From Candidatus Minthosoma equi (GTDB lineage Bacteria > Bacteroidota > Bacteroidia > Bacteroidales > Bacteroidaceae), in contig JAGHUI010000034.1 in assembly GCA_018064885.1 (NCBI GenBank), positions 1 through 49,114 on the forward strand: a stretch of DNA of 49,114 nt. Reading direction: 5' to 3'. Shown piece by piece: positions 41,624 to 49,114 of this stretch. Under the pieces are notes generated by a model. That model did not search any database and was not told the DNA's origin. It saw nothing but the letters and a program-made list of their open reading frames with translations. How positions within the stretch are numbered: the first letter of the stretch is position 1; each line of letters begins with the position of its first letter. The position numbers and the translations under genes were made by a program.

Positions 41624-44254
41624 TTATTCCTTTTTCTTGCAAATCACAGGAACAGCTATCAAACCAGCAATGAGCAGTACGAGCAAACCGAGGGCTGTGT
41701 ATGCTATGCTTTCTGTTGTGCGGACCGTTTGTGGATCAAACGTAAACACAACCTCATGCTTCCCTGCAGGAACATTGATTGCACGAAGTACATAGTTAGC
41801 ACGGCCAACTTCTGTTTCTTGTCCGTCAATAGTAGCAACCCATCCAGGATAGTAAACCTCAGAAAACACTACAAGACCTCCCTTTGCAGAATTAACCTCA
41901 TATCTCGCTTCATTAGCACCATAAGAGGTAAGTTTAACCGTTCCTTCGCCTCCAGCCTTGAGGAAGCCGAAATCATTTTTAGCAACAACGGCAGTATTGC
42001 GTAGATTTACCTTGCCAAGAGCATCAATTTCTTCATTAGCATTGCTTGCCCATTCCACATTTGTTGCAAACCAAGCATTTCCGAATGAAGTTTTATTTTC
42101 CACAGGAAGCTTAACTTCACCATTCTCACCAGCACCAAGAATGAACCAGCGTGTGTTGAGCATATTGATTACAGGGAAGAGAGAATCCGTCATTTCAGCA
42201 TCAAGCTTATAGATTGGGAACTGGCTCACCTGCTCTGTCATTGCCATAGTATCAACAGAAGCGCTTCTCAATGCTTCATACACCTTTGGCATTTCTGAAG
42301 AAATATGAGTTTCAATAAGTTCCTGATAGCGGCGAAGCTTTGCAGCATGATAACCGCCAATTGAGCTGTAGAATGCACTTGTGTTGTTATCATTAAATGT
42401 AGAAACAGTAAAATTCAGAACACGATATGTTCTATCCTGCAAACCTTCTGCCTTGCTTGTCTCAAGAATATAATTGTCAGCATCAGTCTTCTGAATGCGA
42501 GCAACACCCTGAGGCTCTCTGAACATATCATCATTAAGGTAGCGCTTATTCACCTGCCACATATCTATAAGGCATACAGCAAGAAGAGCTACGCTCAGCA
42601 CTGTAACCTGAACAGGTTTCAACTGGCCTTCATTTTTCTTTGATGCATGCATATACCAATACATAGCTGCAGTTCCAAGAAGGATGAAGAGAATGCTTCT
42701 CCATGCATCTGCACTTACCATTGCAGCACGCATATCAGAGATGCTGCGAAGAATGTTCTGTCCAAAAGTATCGTCAAAATATCCCTGACCTACATACTGA
42801 GCGATAGCATTGCGGTCATTTGTGCTTACGCAATCACCGCCAAGACCTGGCATCACCACATATACAAGACAAATGACTACAGTAAATATAACAGCACACA
42901 GAAGCTGCTTCTGGTCAGGCTTTTTCACCCAAAGCTTTAATCCCCAAAGGGCAATAGCAGGCACGACAAATTCCACAACCACAAGAATACTTGCAACGGT
43001 ACGGAACTTAGCATACATTGGAACATTGTCGATGAAGAAATCTGTCAATGGCATAAAGTTCTTGCCCCATCCTAACATGAGCGTCAGCAATCCAGCAGCA
43101 ATAAGCGCCCACTTCATCGGATTCTTGTTAGGAATGACAATAAGTCCGAGGATGAAAAGCATGCAGACAAATGCACCTAGATAAACAGGACCGCTTGTGC
43201 CTGGCTGTTCACCCCAATACTGCGTAAAGGCATTGTAAATACCCATTTGTTCAAACTGACCGTCAGCCTTTTTCATTGCTGTGCTGCTCAAAGACAGAGG
43301 CATGCTTGCTCCACCTTTGAGGTTAGGAATAAGGAATGTCATTGTCTCGTCAATACCATAGCTCCAAGCAGTAATATAGCTGCGTTCAAGTCCGCTATCT
43401 GTCTGGTCTTCAGCCTTAGCACCTGGCTTTACAAGCTCACTCTTGCCACGCATTGTATCCTTAGCATACTCATATGTATGGTAAAGGTTTGACGCATTGA
43501 GACATACAGCTATCACAACACCGACGACAAGTGCAGCAAAACCTTTTCCGAAACCAGCAATCACCTTCTTCTGGACAGCCATAACAAGGAACGCCACCAC
43601 CATAAGAAGTTCAGGCACAAGGAAATAGTATGTCATCTGAACATGGTTTGCCTGAATCTGCAATGCGCCGAAGATTGCCACCATGATTCCGCCAAGCAGC
43701 ACACGACCAAGGCTGTAAGGCTTTTTCCCTTCTTTCACAACAGGATTAAGCGCCACGACCATACCTGCTATTGTTGGAGGAATATATGCCAATGCCATAA
43801 CCTTCCAAATGTGTCCTGCAGCAATGATAATAAAGAAATAACTGCTGAAAGCCCACACTATTGCTCCAAGAGCAGACATCCACTGACGGAAATCGAATGC
43901 TCTGAGCAGAATATAGAATCCAAGCATTGAAGCAAAAATGTACCACACATAATCAGGGAACCAGAGATGGTAGGCTTTTTCTACAACTGTCATTGTCTTT
44001 GTAGAGTTGTAAGAAGGTGCTATCTGGTAGGTTGGCATACCTCCAAAAAGACTCGTCACCCATCGTGGTGTCTCTCCATCATGGCTGTCCCGATACTGGT
44101 TTATTTCCACATTGATACCATCGTTTGCACCGCTATCGTGCTGTTCCAAACGATACCCCTTGCTCACTGGCGAAGCAAAGTAAGTGAAGGCTATAACCGC
44201 AAACAAAGCAATGCAGCATACGTCTGGAAAAAGCCTCTTAATGTCAATTTTCAT
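41624..44254 (-). CDS. YfhO-family membrane protein
   Basis: 876 aa with about a dozen hydrophobic segments, residues about 10-560, followed by a soluble C-terminal part and a last helix near the end (YTALGLLVLLIAGLIAVPVI). The pattern YRLEQHDSGANDG, WVTSLFGGMPTYQI and VVFSEVYYPGWVATIDGQETEVGRANYVLRAINVPAGKHEVVFTF matches the YfhO/GT-C-like family. YfhO proteins are thought to glycosylate envelope molecules; the role here is inferred. I start at ATG 44254 (MKIDIKRLFPDVC), since a -7-like box (TACATTTG, 44298-44291) lies between it and the further upstream ATG. Confidence 0.9.
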   Translation of the reverse strand: MKIDIKRLFPDVCCIALFAVIAFTYFASPVSKGYRLEQHDSGANDGINVEINQYRDSHDGETPRWVTSLFGGMPTYQIAPSYNSTKTMTVVEKAYHLWFPDYVWYIFASMLGFYILLRAFDFRQWMSALGAIVWAFSSYFFIIIAAGHIWKVMALAYIPPTIAGMVVALNPVVKEGKKPYSLGRVLLGGIMVAIFGALQIQANHVQMTYYFLVPELLMVVAFLVMAVQKKVIAGFGKGFAALVVGVVIAVCLNASNLYHTYEYAKDTMRGKSELVKPGAKAEDQTDSGLERSYITAWSYGIDETMTFLIPNLKGGASMPLSLSSTAMKKADGQFEQMGIYNAFTQYWGEQPGTSGPVYLGAFVCMLFILGLIVIPNKNPMKWALIAAGLLTLMLGWGKNFMPLTDFFIDNVPMYAKFRTVASILVVVEFVVPAIALWGLKLWVKKPDQKQLLCAVIFTVVICLVYVVMPGLGGDCVSTNDRNAIAQYVGQGYFDDTFGQNILRSISDMRAAMVSADAWRSILFILLGTAAMYWYMHASKKNEGQLKPVQVTVLSVALLAVCLIDMWQVNKRYLNDDMFREPQGVARIQKTDADNYILETSKAEGLQDRTYRVLNFTVSTFNDNNTSAFYSSIGGYHAAKLRRYQELIETHISSEMPKVYEALRSASVDTMAMTEQVSQFPIYKLDAEMTDSLFPVINMLNTRWFILGAGENGEVKLPVENKTSFGNAWFATNVEWASNANEEIDALGKVNLRNTAVVAKNDFGFLKAGGEGTVKLTSYGANEARYEVNSAKGGLVVFSEVYYPGWVATIDGQETEVGRANYVLRAINVPAGKHEVVFTFDPQTVRTTESIAYTALGLLVLLIAGLIAVPVICKKKE

Positions 44255-44338
44255 ATATAAATAATGTATTTTGATTATTCTAAACGGATGCAAATGTACG
44301 AAATTTATCCTTTTATTCTTTGGGTTTATGCTTATTAT

Positions 44339-44370
44339 TTTGCTAATGTGTGTCATTTTTCCTACCTTTG
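44339..44370 (+). promoter_or_regulatory. Promoter of gltX-waaA
   Basis: TTTG (44339-44342), 20-bp spacer, TACCTTTG (44363-44370). The gltX ATG follows 22 bases later. Confidence 0.85.
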
Positions 44371-44392
44371 CACAAAATTCAACTAACTAATT

Positions 44393-45952
44393 ATGACAGA
44401 AAGAAAAGTTCGTGTGCGCTTCGCACCAAGTCCAACAGGACCACTTCATATCGGCGGTGTACGTACAGCCCTCTACAATTACCTCTTTGCAAAGCAGCAT
44501 GGAGGCGACTTCATTTTCCGTATCGAAGACACAGATTCCACTCGTTTTGTTCCAGGAGCAGAGGAATATATAATAGAATCTTTCAACTGGCTCGGCATCA
44601 AGTTTGACGAGGGCGTGAGCTTCGGAGGGAACCACGGTCCATATCGCCAGAGCGAGCGTCGTGACATCTACCGCGAGTATGTCAAGATTCTTCTCGATAA
44701 CGACAAGGCATACATTGCTTTCGACACTCCAGAGGAACTTGATGCAAAGCGTACCGAAATTGAGAATTTCCAGTACGATGCAAAGACACGAGGCATGATG
44801 CGCAATTCTCTTACCATGAGCAAGGATGATGTTGATAGCCTTATCACAGCTGACACACCTTACGTTGTGCGCTTTAAGATTGAGCCAGGACGTGATGTTG
44901 TCGTTGACGACCTTATCCGTGGTGAAGTGACTATCAACTCAAGCATTCTTGACGACAAGGTGCTTTACAAATCTGCTGACGACCTTCCAACATACCATCT
45001 CGCAAATATCGTAGATGACCACCTCATGGAAGTAACTCATGTAATCCGCGGTGAAGAATGGCTGCCAAGCGCCCCACTCCATGTACTTCTCTACGAAGCA
45101 TTCGGATGGGCAGACACAATGCCACGCTTTGCACACCTTCCACTTCTTCTCAAGCCAATCGGCAACGGAAAACTCTCAAAGCGCGATGGCGACAAACTGG
45201 GATTCCCAGTATTCCCACTTGAATGGCACGATCCAAAGACAGGCGCTATCTCTTCTGGCTACCGCGAGAAAGGCTACCTCCCACAGGCAGTCATTAACTT
45301 CCTTGCACTTCTTGGATGGAATCCTGGCAACGATCAAGAGATGATGACTCTCGACGAGATGGTTCAGTTTTTCGACCTTTCTAAATGTTCAAAGAATGGC
45401 GCTAAGTTCGACTACGTCAAGGCTGCATGGTTCAATCATCAATATCTCATTCAGCAGCCAGACAGCGCATGGATTCCTGCATTCGACGCCGTACTCAAGG
45501 AAGCAGGCATTGAGGCTACTGCAGAACAGGAGGCTGAGGTTGTACGTATGATGAAGCTTAAGGTCATTGAGTACGTTGATGGTCTTGGCAACAAGAAAAA
45601 ACGCAACATATCTTTCGCTTCAGACCTCTGGCCACTAACAAAGTTCTTCTTCGTAGCGCCAACAGAGTTTGACTGTGAAGACAAGTTCATCAAGAAAAAC
45701 TGGAAAGAAACAACAGCAGACGAGATGAAACAGATGCTCGCTGTGATCAAGACTATTGAGGACTTCAGCGTTGAAAGTCAGAAAGCTGCCATTGATCCTT
45801 GGACGGAAAGCACAGGCATTAAGCCTTGGAACGCATGGCGTGTAGCCCTCGTAGGTGCAGGCCAAGGTCCAGACATGTACGAACTTGCTGCATTCCTCGG
45901 AAAGGAAGAAGTCATAAAGCGCATGGAATTTGCCATCCAAACACTCGGATAA
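44393..45952 (+). CDS. gltX: Glutamyl-tRNA synthetase
   Basis: 519 aa class I aminoacyl-tRNA synthetase. The HIGH-type motif is in [14 protein letters not shown] (10-22), and the KMSKS-type motif is KLSKR near residue 260. ALLGWNPG and the C-terminal anticodon-binding helical domain follow. It charges tRNA-Glu; no separate GlnRS is seen in this window. The stop TAA is followed one base later by the waaA start. Confidence 0.97.
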   Translation: MTERKVRVRFAPSPTGPLHIGGVRTALYNYLFAKQHGGDFIFRIEDTDSTRFVPGAEEYIIESFNWLGIKFDEGVSFGGNHGPYRQSERRDIYREYVKILLDNDKAYIAFDTPEELDAKRTEIENFQYDAKTRGMMRNSLTMSKDDVDSLITADTPYVVRFKIEPGRDVVVDDLIRGEVTINSSILDDKVLYKSADDLPTYHLANIVDDHLMEVTHVIRGEEWLPSAPLHVLLYEAFGWADTMPRFAHLPLLLKPIGNGKLSKRDGDKLGFPVFPLEWHDPKTGAISSGYREKGYLPQAVINFLALLGWNPGNDQEMMTLDEMVQFFDLSKCSKNGAKFDYVKAAWFNHQYLIQQPDSAWIPAFDAVLKEAGIEATAEQEAEVVRMMKLKVIEYVDGLGNKKKRNISFASDLWPLTKFFFVAPTEFDCEDKFIKKNWKETTADEMKQMLAVIKTIEDFSVESQKAAIDPWTESTGIKPWNAWRVALVGAGQGPDMYELAAFLGKEEVIKRMEFAIQTLG

Positions 45953-45953
45953 A

Positions 45954-47180
45954 ATGTACTCATTAGGATTATATCTTTATTCCTTCTGCGCAGTTTGTGC
46001 ATCACTCTTCAGCAAGAAGATTCGCAAGATGGTGTACGGCATAGGACAAACATACATACTATTGCACCGTCACATCAAGCCGACGGATCGCGTAGCATGG
46101 TTCCATGCAGCATCTTTAGGTGAATTTGAGCAAGGACGCCCATTGATGGAACGTCTCAGAGTGGAGCATCCTGAATACAAGATACTGCTCACGTTTTTCT
46201 CCCCTTCTGGATATGAAGTCCGGAAAGACTATGAAGGAGCAGACCTTGTATGCTATCTTCCGTTCGACACCCCAGGTAATGCCATGTCATTCCTAAGGCT
46301 TGCACATCCAGAGATTGCGGTATTCATCAAGTATGAGTTTTGGACAAATTATCTCACCTTGATGCACAAGCGAGGCATCAAAGTCTATAGTGTCAGCAGC
46401 ATCTTCCGTGAAGACCAGCATTTCTTCAAATGGTACGGTTCGCTGAAGCCAATACGACAGTTTGACCATCTGTTTGTTCAGAATGATTTTTCCAAGCAGA
46501 TACTTGCCAAGCACGAAATCACCAACGTCACTGTTGTGGGTGACACACGCCTTGATCGTGTCATCGACATCAAGAATGCAGCTGCTCCTCTGCCATTAGT
46601 AGAGAAATTTGTTGGCAATTCACCATGTTTCATAGCAGGTTCATCATGGGGACCTGACGAAGAAATATACATTCCATACTTTGCAGAGCATAAGGACTGG
46701 AAACTCATAATTGCCCCTCATGTCATAAGCGAGACACACCTTCGCGAGATAGAGAAACTGCTTGCCGATAACAATCTCACATTCGTAAGATACACAGACA
46801 TTGAAAACGGCAAAGCTACTTCCAACAATGAAAATGTTCTTATCGTAAACTGCTTCGGCAAGCTCTCAAGCATCTATCGCTATGGCAAGATAGCACTTGT
46901 CGGAGGAGGTTTCGGAGTCGGCATACACAATGTTCCAGAAGCTGCTGTCTATGGAATACCAGTGCTCTTTGGACCAAACAACCAGAAGTTCAAGGAAGCT
47001 CAGGAACTAAAAGCATGCGGAGGGTCTTTCGAATATACCGACAAAGAGTCATTCGCAGCAATCATCAACGGATTCATCAGCGATCCATCTTCTCTTGAGA
47101 AAGCAGGCAATGCTGCAGGAACATACATCAACAGCAATGCTGGAGCAGCCGACAAATGTTTCCGCGCCATCTTTGGATAA
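45954..47180 (+). CDS. waaA: 3-deoxy-D-manno-octulosonic acid (Kdo) transferase
   Basis: 408 aa GT30 glycosyltransferase that adds Kdo to lipid A precursors at the inner membrane. An N-terminal membrane segment (MYSLGLYLYSFCAVCASLF) is followed by WFHAASLGEFEQGRPLMERL, with the catalytic Glu in GEFEQ. The C-terminal half has AGSSWGPDEE, LVGGGFGVGIHNVPEAAVYGIPVLFGPN, a typical nucleotide-sugar site. I start at ATG 45954, one base after the gltX stop. An in-frame ATG at 45930 lies inside gltX and adds only eight residues. Confidence 0.95.
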   Translation: MYSLGLYLYSFCAVCASLFSKKIRKMVYGIGQTYILLHRHIKPTDRVAWFHAASLGEFEQGRPLMERLRVEHPEYKILLTFFSPSGYEVRKDYEGADLVCYLPFDTPGNAMSFLRLAHPEIAVFIKYEFWTNYLTLMHKRGIKVYSVSSIFREDQHFFKWYGSLKPIRQFDHLFVQNDFSKQILAKHEITNVTVVGDTRLDRVIDIKNAAAPLPLVEKFVGNSPCFIAGSSWGPDEEIYIPYFAEHKDWKLIIAPHVISETHLREIEKLLADNNLTFVRYTDIENGKATSNNENVLIVNCFGKLSSIYRYGKIALVGGGFGVGIHNVPEAAVYGIPVLFGPNNQKFKEAQELKACGGSFEYTDKESFAAIINGFISDPSSLEKAGNAAGTYINSNAGAADKCFRAIFG

Positions 47181-47186
47181 CAAATA

Positions 47187-49109
47187 TTACTGAACAGTGA
47201 ATGTCACAACGACATTCACTTTCTTTTTCCCATATTTGTACTGCATGGTGACGGTGTGCTTGTCACCTGCATGACAATTGTTTGGATGGCAGCCGTATGC
47301 CCATGAGTAGAGCTCGTTGCTTTCTATATACACATGTCCAGAGTTCCAGCTGCATGTGCCTCTATCGTTGAACCATGCTCCGTAAATTCCTGCTGCTGTA
47401 TTTGTGCCTGTTGAACCGTCAGCATTCATTGGAGAAAGACTTGCGGGAGTGCTGCCAAGAAGTTCTGCAATGACATTCTCGTCTATAGTGATGCGTGAGG
47501 ATTGCGAATAGCCGTTGGCAAATATAATTGGCGCAGATACATACACCTCGCCATCAACGACTGTCACTTCTGGTTCTTCAACATTAACCTTTTCATTGTT
47601 TCCGGAAGGATAAGCTGCAATGACATCATCCATGTATGTCTTTCTGTTCCGGAGCCATATTTTCATTTTTTCCATCTCTGCAGCAGGTTCAAATTTTGAG
47701 GAATTGCCGTTTCCTCCCCAGCCTCCCCAGTTCCATCCGCTGTCAGATTTCACAAGAGGCCATTTGTCCGTGTCACGAGTGTAGGCACCTTCCTTTGTCA
47801 TGGCATCGGCATACTTCTGCGTTTCTTTCCAAGGAGCGAGATAGACAGAATCGCTGATTGCCGCCCATGTGTCTTTATACTGTTTCACAAATTCGGCATT
47901 GCCAAACATGTCGCGCCAGAAACGATTAACTTTCTGGTATGCTCCTGTTGCATTCACTGGGTCTGTGCCGAGAACAAGCTCGCGATAATCTGTGAAGAAA
48001 GTATGTCCTGTGTACATGTCGCTCCAATCAAAGTCAAAAGCTGCATCCCAATCCCAAACGGGTCCGAAAGTGTATTTGCCATCTTTATCCTTATACATAT
48101 ACATACTGCGTGGCGCACCTATCTCAACATTGAAAAGATACTCATGCATCTGCAACATTCCGATGTATGAAGGTATGTCCATAAGTTTTTCTACCAACGC
48201 ATAATCGCGGCTCTGCACAGCTTTCTCTAGTTTTGCGAAATCCTGCTTGACACTTTCAAGCGTCTCCGCATCAGGGTCTTCAGGATACTTCACGCACATT
48301 GGCAAAGAATACACCGATGACCAGAAATTGTCAGTTGCTTCGGGCGAAAGACTTGGGCCGTCATCAAGATCGAAGGAAAGCATCACACCACTCTCTTCGT
48401 CAATTTCGACACGGTTCTTTGCCACTTCAATTTTCTCTGTAAGCTGATAAACTCCAATATACTCTCCATTCAGGAAAACCTCAACAAAACGAGTGTGATT
48501 CGTGTTTGGCATTCCCATGTAGCGTGCGGCTTCAAAAGCAAACACATTCATCATGTCTGTCACATCGCGATAGTTGGCAAGCAGGTTCCAGTTCTTTGCC
48601 TTGCTGAGTCCTAACAGTTTGCTCTTTTCGTCCAGTTTGAACTTGTACGGCTTCTTGTCGTACCATTCCCAGCTGGAATTGCCTCTTCCGCGGATTCTTC
48701 CTGTGCCGCTGTAATTCGAGTACTCTCCCTTGCCATCAATCGTAATGTGGCAATTCTGCCACACTTCTTTTTCCACAATGTTCACATAGTCTTCCGTAGT
48801 AATACTCATTGTGAATGGGCGGTATTTGTTGTGTCCTTTCTGTTCATCAGCAAGATCGTAGGAGAAATCGATGCTGTCAATGTTTTCCACGGCAAAAGGC
48901 ACAATCATTTCCTTTCCATCATCCTTAACGCTGAAAGCACGCAAAGTCTTTTTGTCTGATGAAAAATCATAATCACGGTATTTCGACATTTCTAAAGGAA
49001 ACACCATTTCTGCACCGTTATAGGTCTGATGCACATTCATCCATTCCTGCGCTTGTACAGATAGCGCAGACAAGGATAACGATAGTATTAGTAATCTATT
49101 CAGTTTCAT
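47187..49109 (-). CDS. Secreted CotH-kinase family protein
   Basis: 640 aa with a signal peptide (residues 1-20, ending VQAQ). The CotH domain starts near residue 115 with GRIRGRGNSSWEWYDKKPYKFKLDEKS and includes LLANYRDVTDMMNVFAFE, VFLNGEYIGVYQLTEKIEV and GPVWDWDAAFDFDW, the metal-binding part of the atypical kinase. The C-terminal section (about 520-640) is a beta-domain with a GIYGAWFNDRG-type pattern, possibly DUF4859. CotH family members phosphorylate proteins in some bacteria; the substrate is unknown. It converges on waaA, six bases apart. Confidence 0.9.
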   Translation of the reverse strand: MKLNRLLILSLSLSALSVQAQEWMNVHQTYNGAEMVFPLEMSKYRDYDFSSDKKTLRAFSVKDDGKEMIVPFAVENIDSIDFSYDLADEQKGHNKYRPFTMSITTEDYVNIVEKEVWQNCHITIDGKGEYSNYSGTGRIRGRGNSSWEWYDKKPYKFKLDEKSKLLGLSKAKNWNLLANYRDVTDMMNVFAFEAARYMGMPNTNHTRFVEVFLNGEYIGVYQLTEKIEVAKNRVEIDEESGVMLSFDLDDGPSLSPEATDNFWSSVYSLPMCVKYPEDPDAETLESVKQDFAKLEKAVQSRDYALVEKLMDIPSYIGMLQMHEYLFNVEIGAPRSMYMYKDKDGKYTFGPVWDWDAAFDFDWSDMYTGHTFFTDYRELVLGTDPVNATGAYQKVNRFWRDMFGNAEFVKQYKDTWAAISDSVYLAPWKETQKYADAMTKEGAYTRDTDKWPLVKSDSGWNWGGWGGNGNSSKFEPAAEMEKMKIWLRNRKTYMDDVIAAYPSGNNEKVNVEEPEVTVVDGEVYVSAPIIFANGYSQSSRITIDENVIAELLGSTPASLSPMNADGSTGTNTAAGIYGAWFNDRGTCSWNSGHVYIESNELYSWAYGCHPNNCHAGDKHTVTMQYKYGKKKVNVVVTFTVQ

Positions 49110-49114
49110 TACAA

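Overview
This window looks like chromosomal DNA from a gut or rumen Bacteroidota of the Prevotella/Bacteroides kind. The evidence is the recurrent TTTG-N19/20-TAnnTTTG promoters, the near absence of Shine-Dalgarno sequences, and the gene content: a TamL/TamB pair, a DUF1460 amidase, a DUF3943 protein, YfhO, an EFR1-type ferredoxin, a CotH-family protein, and GH35 and GH30 glycosidases. No phage genes and no SusC/SusD pair are present. The assignment is inference from gene families, not from a database search.

Layout. Positions 1-492 hold only repeats and one orphan -7 box. 493-7358 (minus) is a sugar locus: an MFS sugar porter, a large DUF5107-like/TPR protein and a secreted GH35 beta-galactosidase, the last two translationally coupled. 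7556-13312 carries a gamma-carbonic anhydrase, an AsmA-like protein, a secreted GH30 galactanase-like enzyme and MetY. 13490-17246 holds a DUF1460 amidase, a MITE-like element, an alpha/beta hydrolase and a DUF3943 protein. 17373-21058 (plus) encodes RadA, a TetR regulator, FabG and an RluA-type pseudouridine synthase. 21169-24285 holds a cyclophilin lipoprotein, RlpA, initiator tRNA, tRNA-Leu(TAA) and a small lipoprotein. 24286-28964 is the most accessory-looking part: a candidate small RNA, a REP-associated Y1 transposase between 27-bp direct repeats, and a helicase-nuclease fusion preceded by a palindrome. 28965-49109 returns to housekeeping and envelope genes: ABC-F, EFR1 ferredoxin, EamA transporter, tamL-tamB-mdh, a nitrilase-family amidase, YfhO, GltX, WaaA and CotH.

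The most unusual signal is a set of short tandem repeats, each of a different 'vocabulary'. They fill leaders right up to start codons, fill 3' junctions, and also sit in frame inside three genes. Inside two genes the unit is exactly 9 bp (three codons). A related core between two genes has an 11-bp unit. In the GH35 gene the insert lies a few residues before the catalytic nucleophile. Other items worth attention are the MITE-like insertion at a tail-to-tail gene junction, the orphan small RNA with four mutually complementary arms, and paired candidate operators around the TetR promoter.

Functionally, GH35, the MFS porter and possibly GH30 suggest use of plant galactans without a Sus-type outer-membrane system. 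TamL/TamB, WaaA, RlpA, YfhO and the AsmA-like protein are envelope functions.
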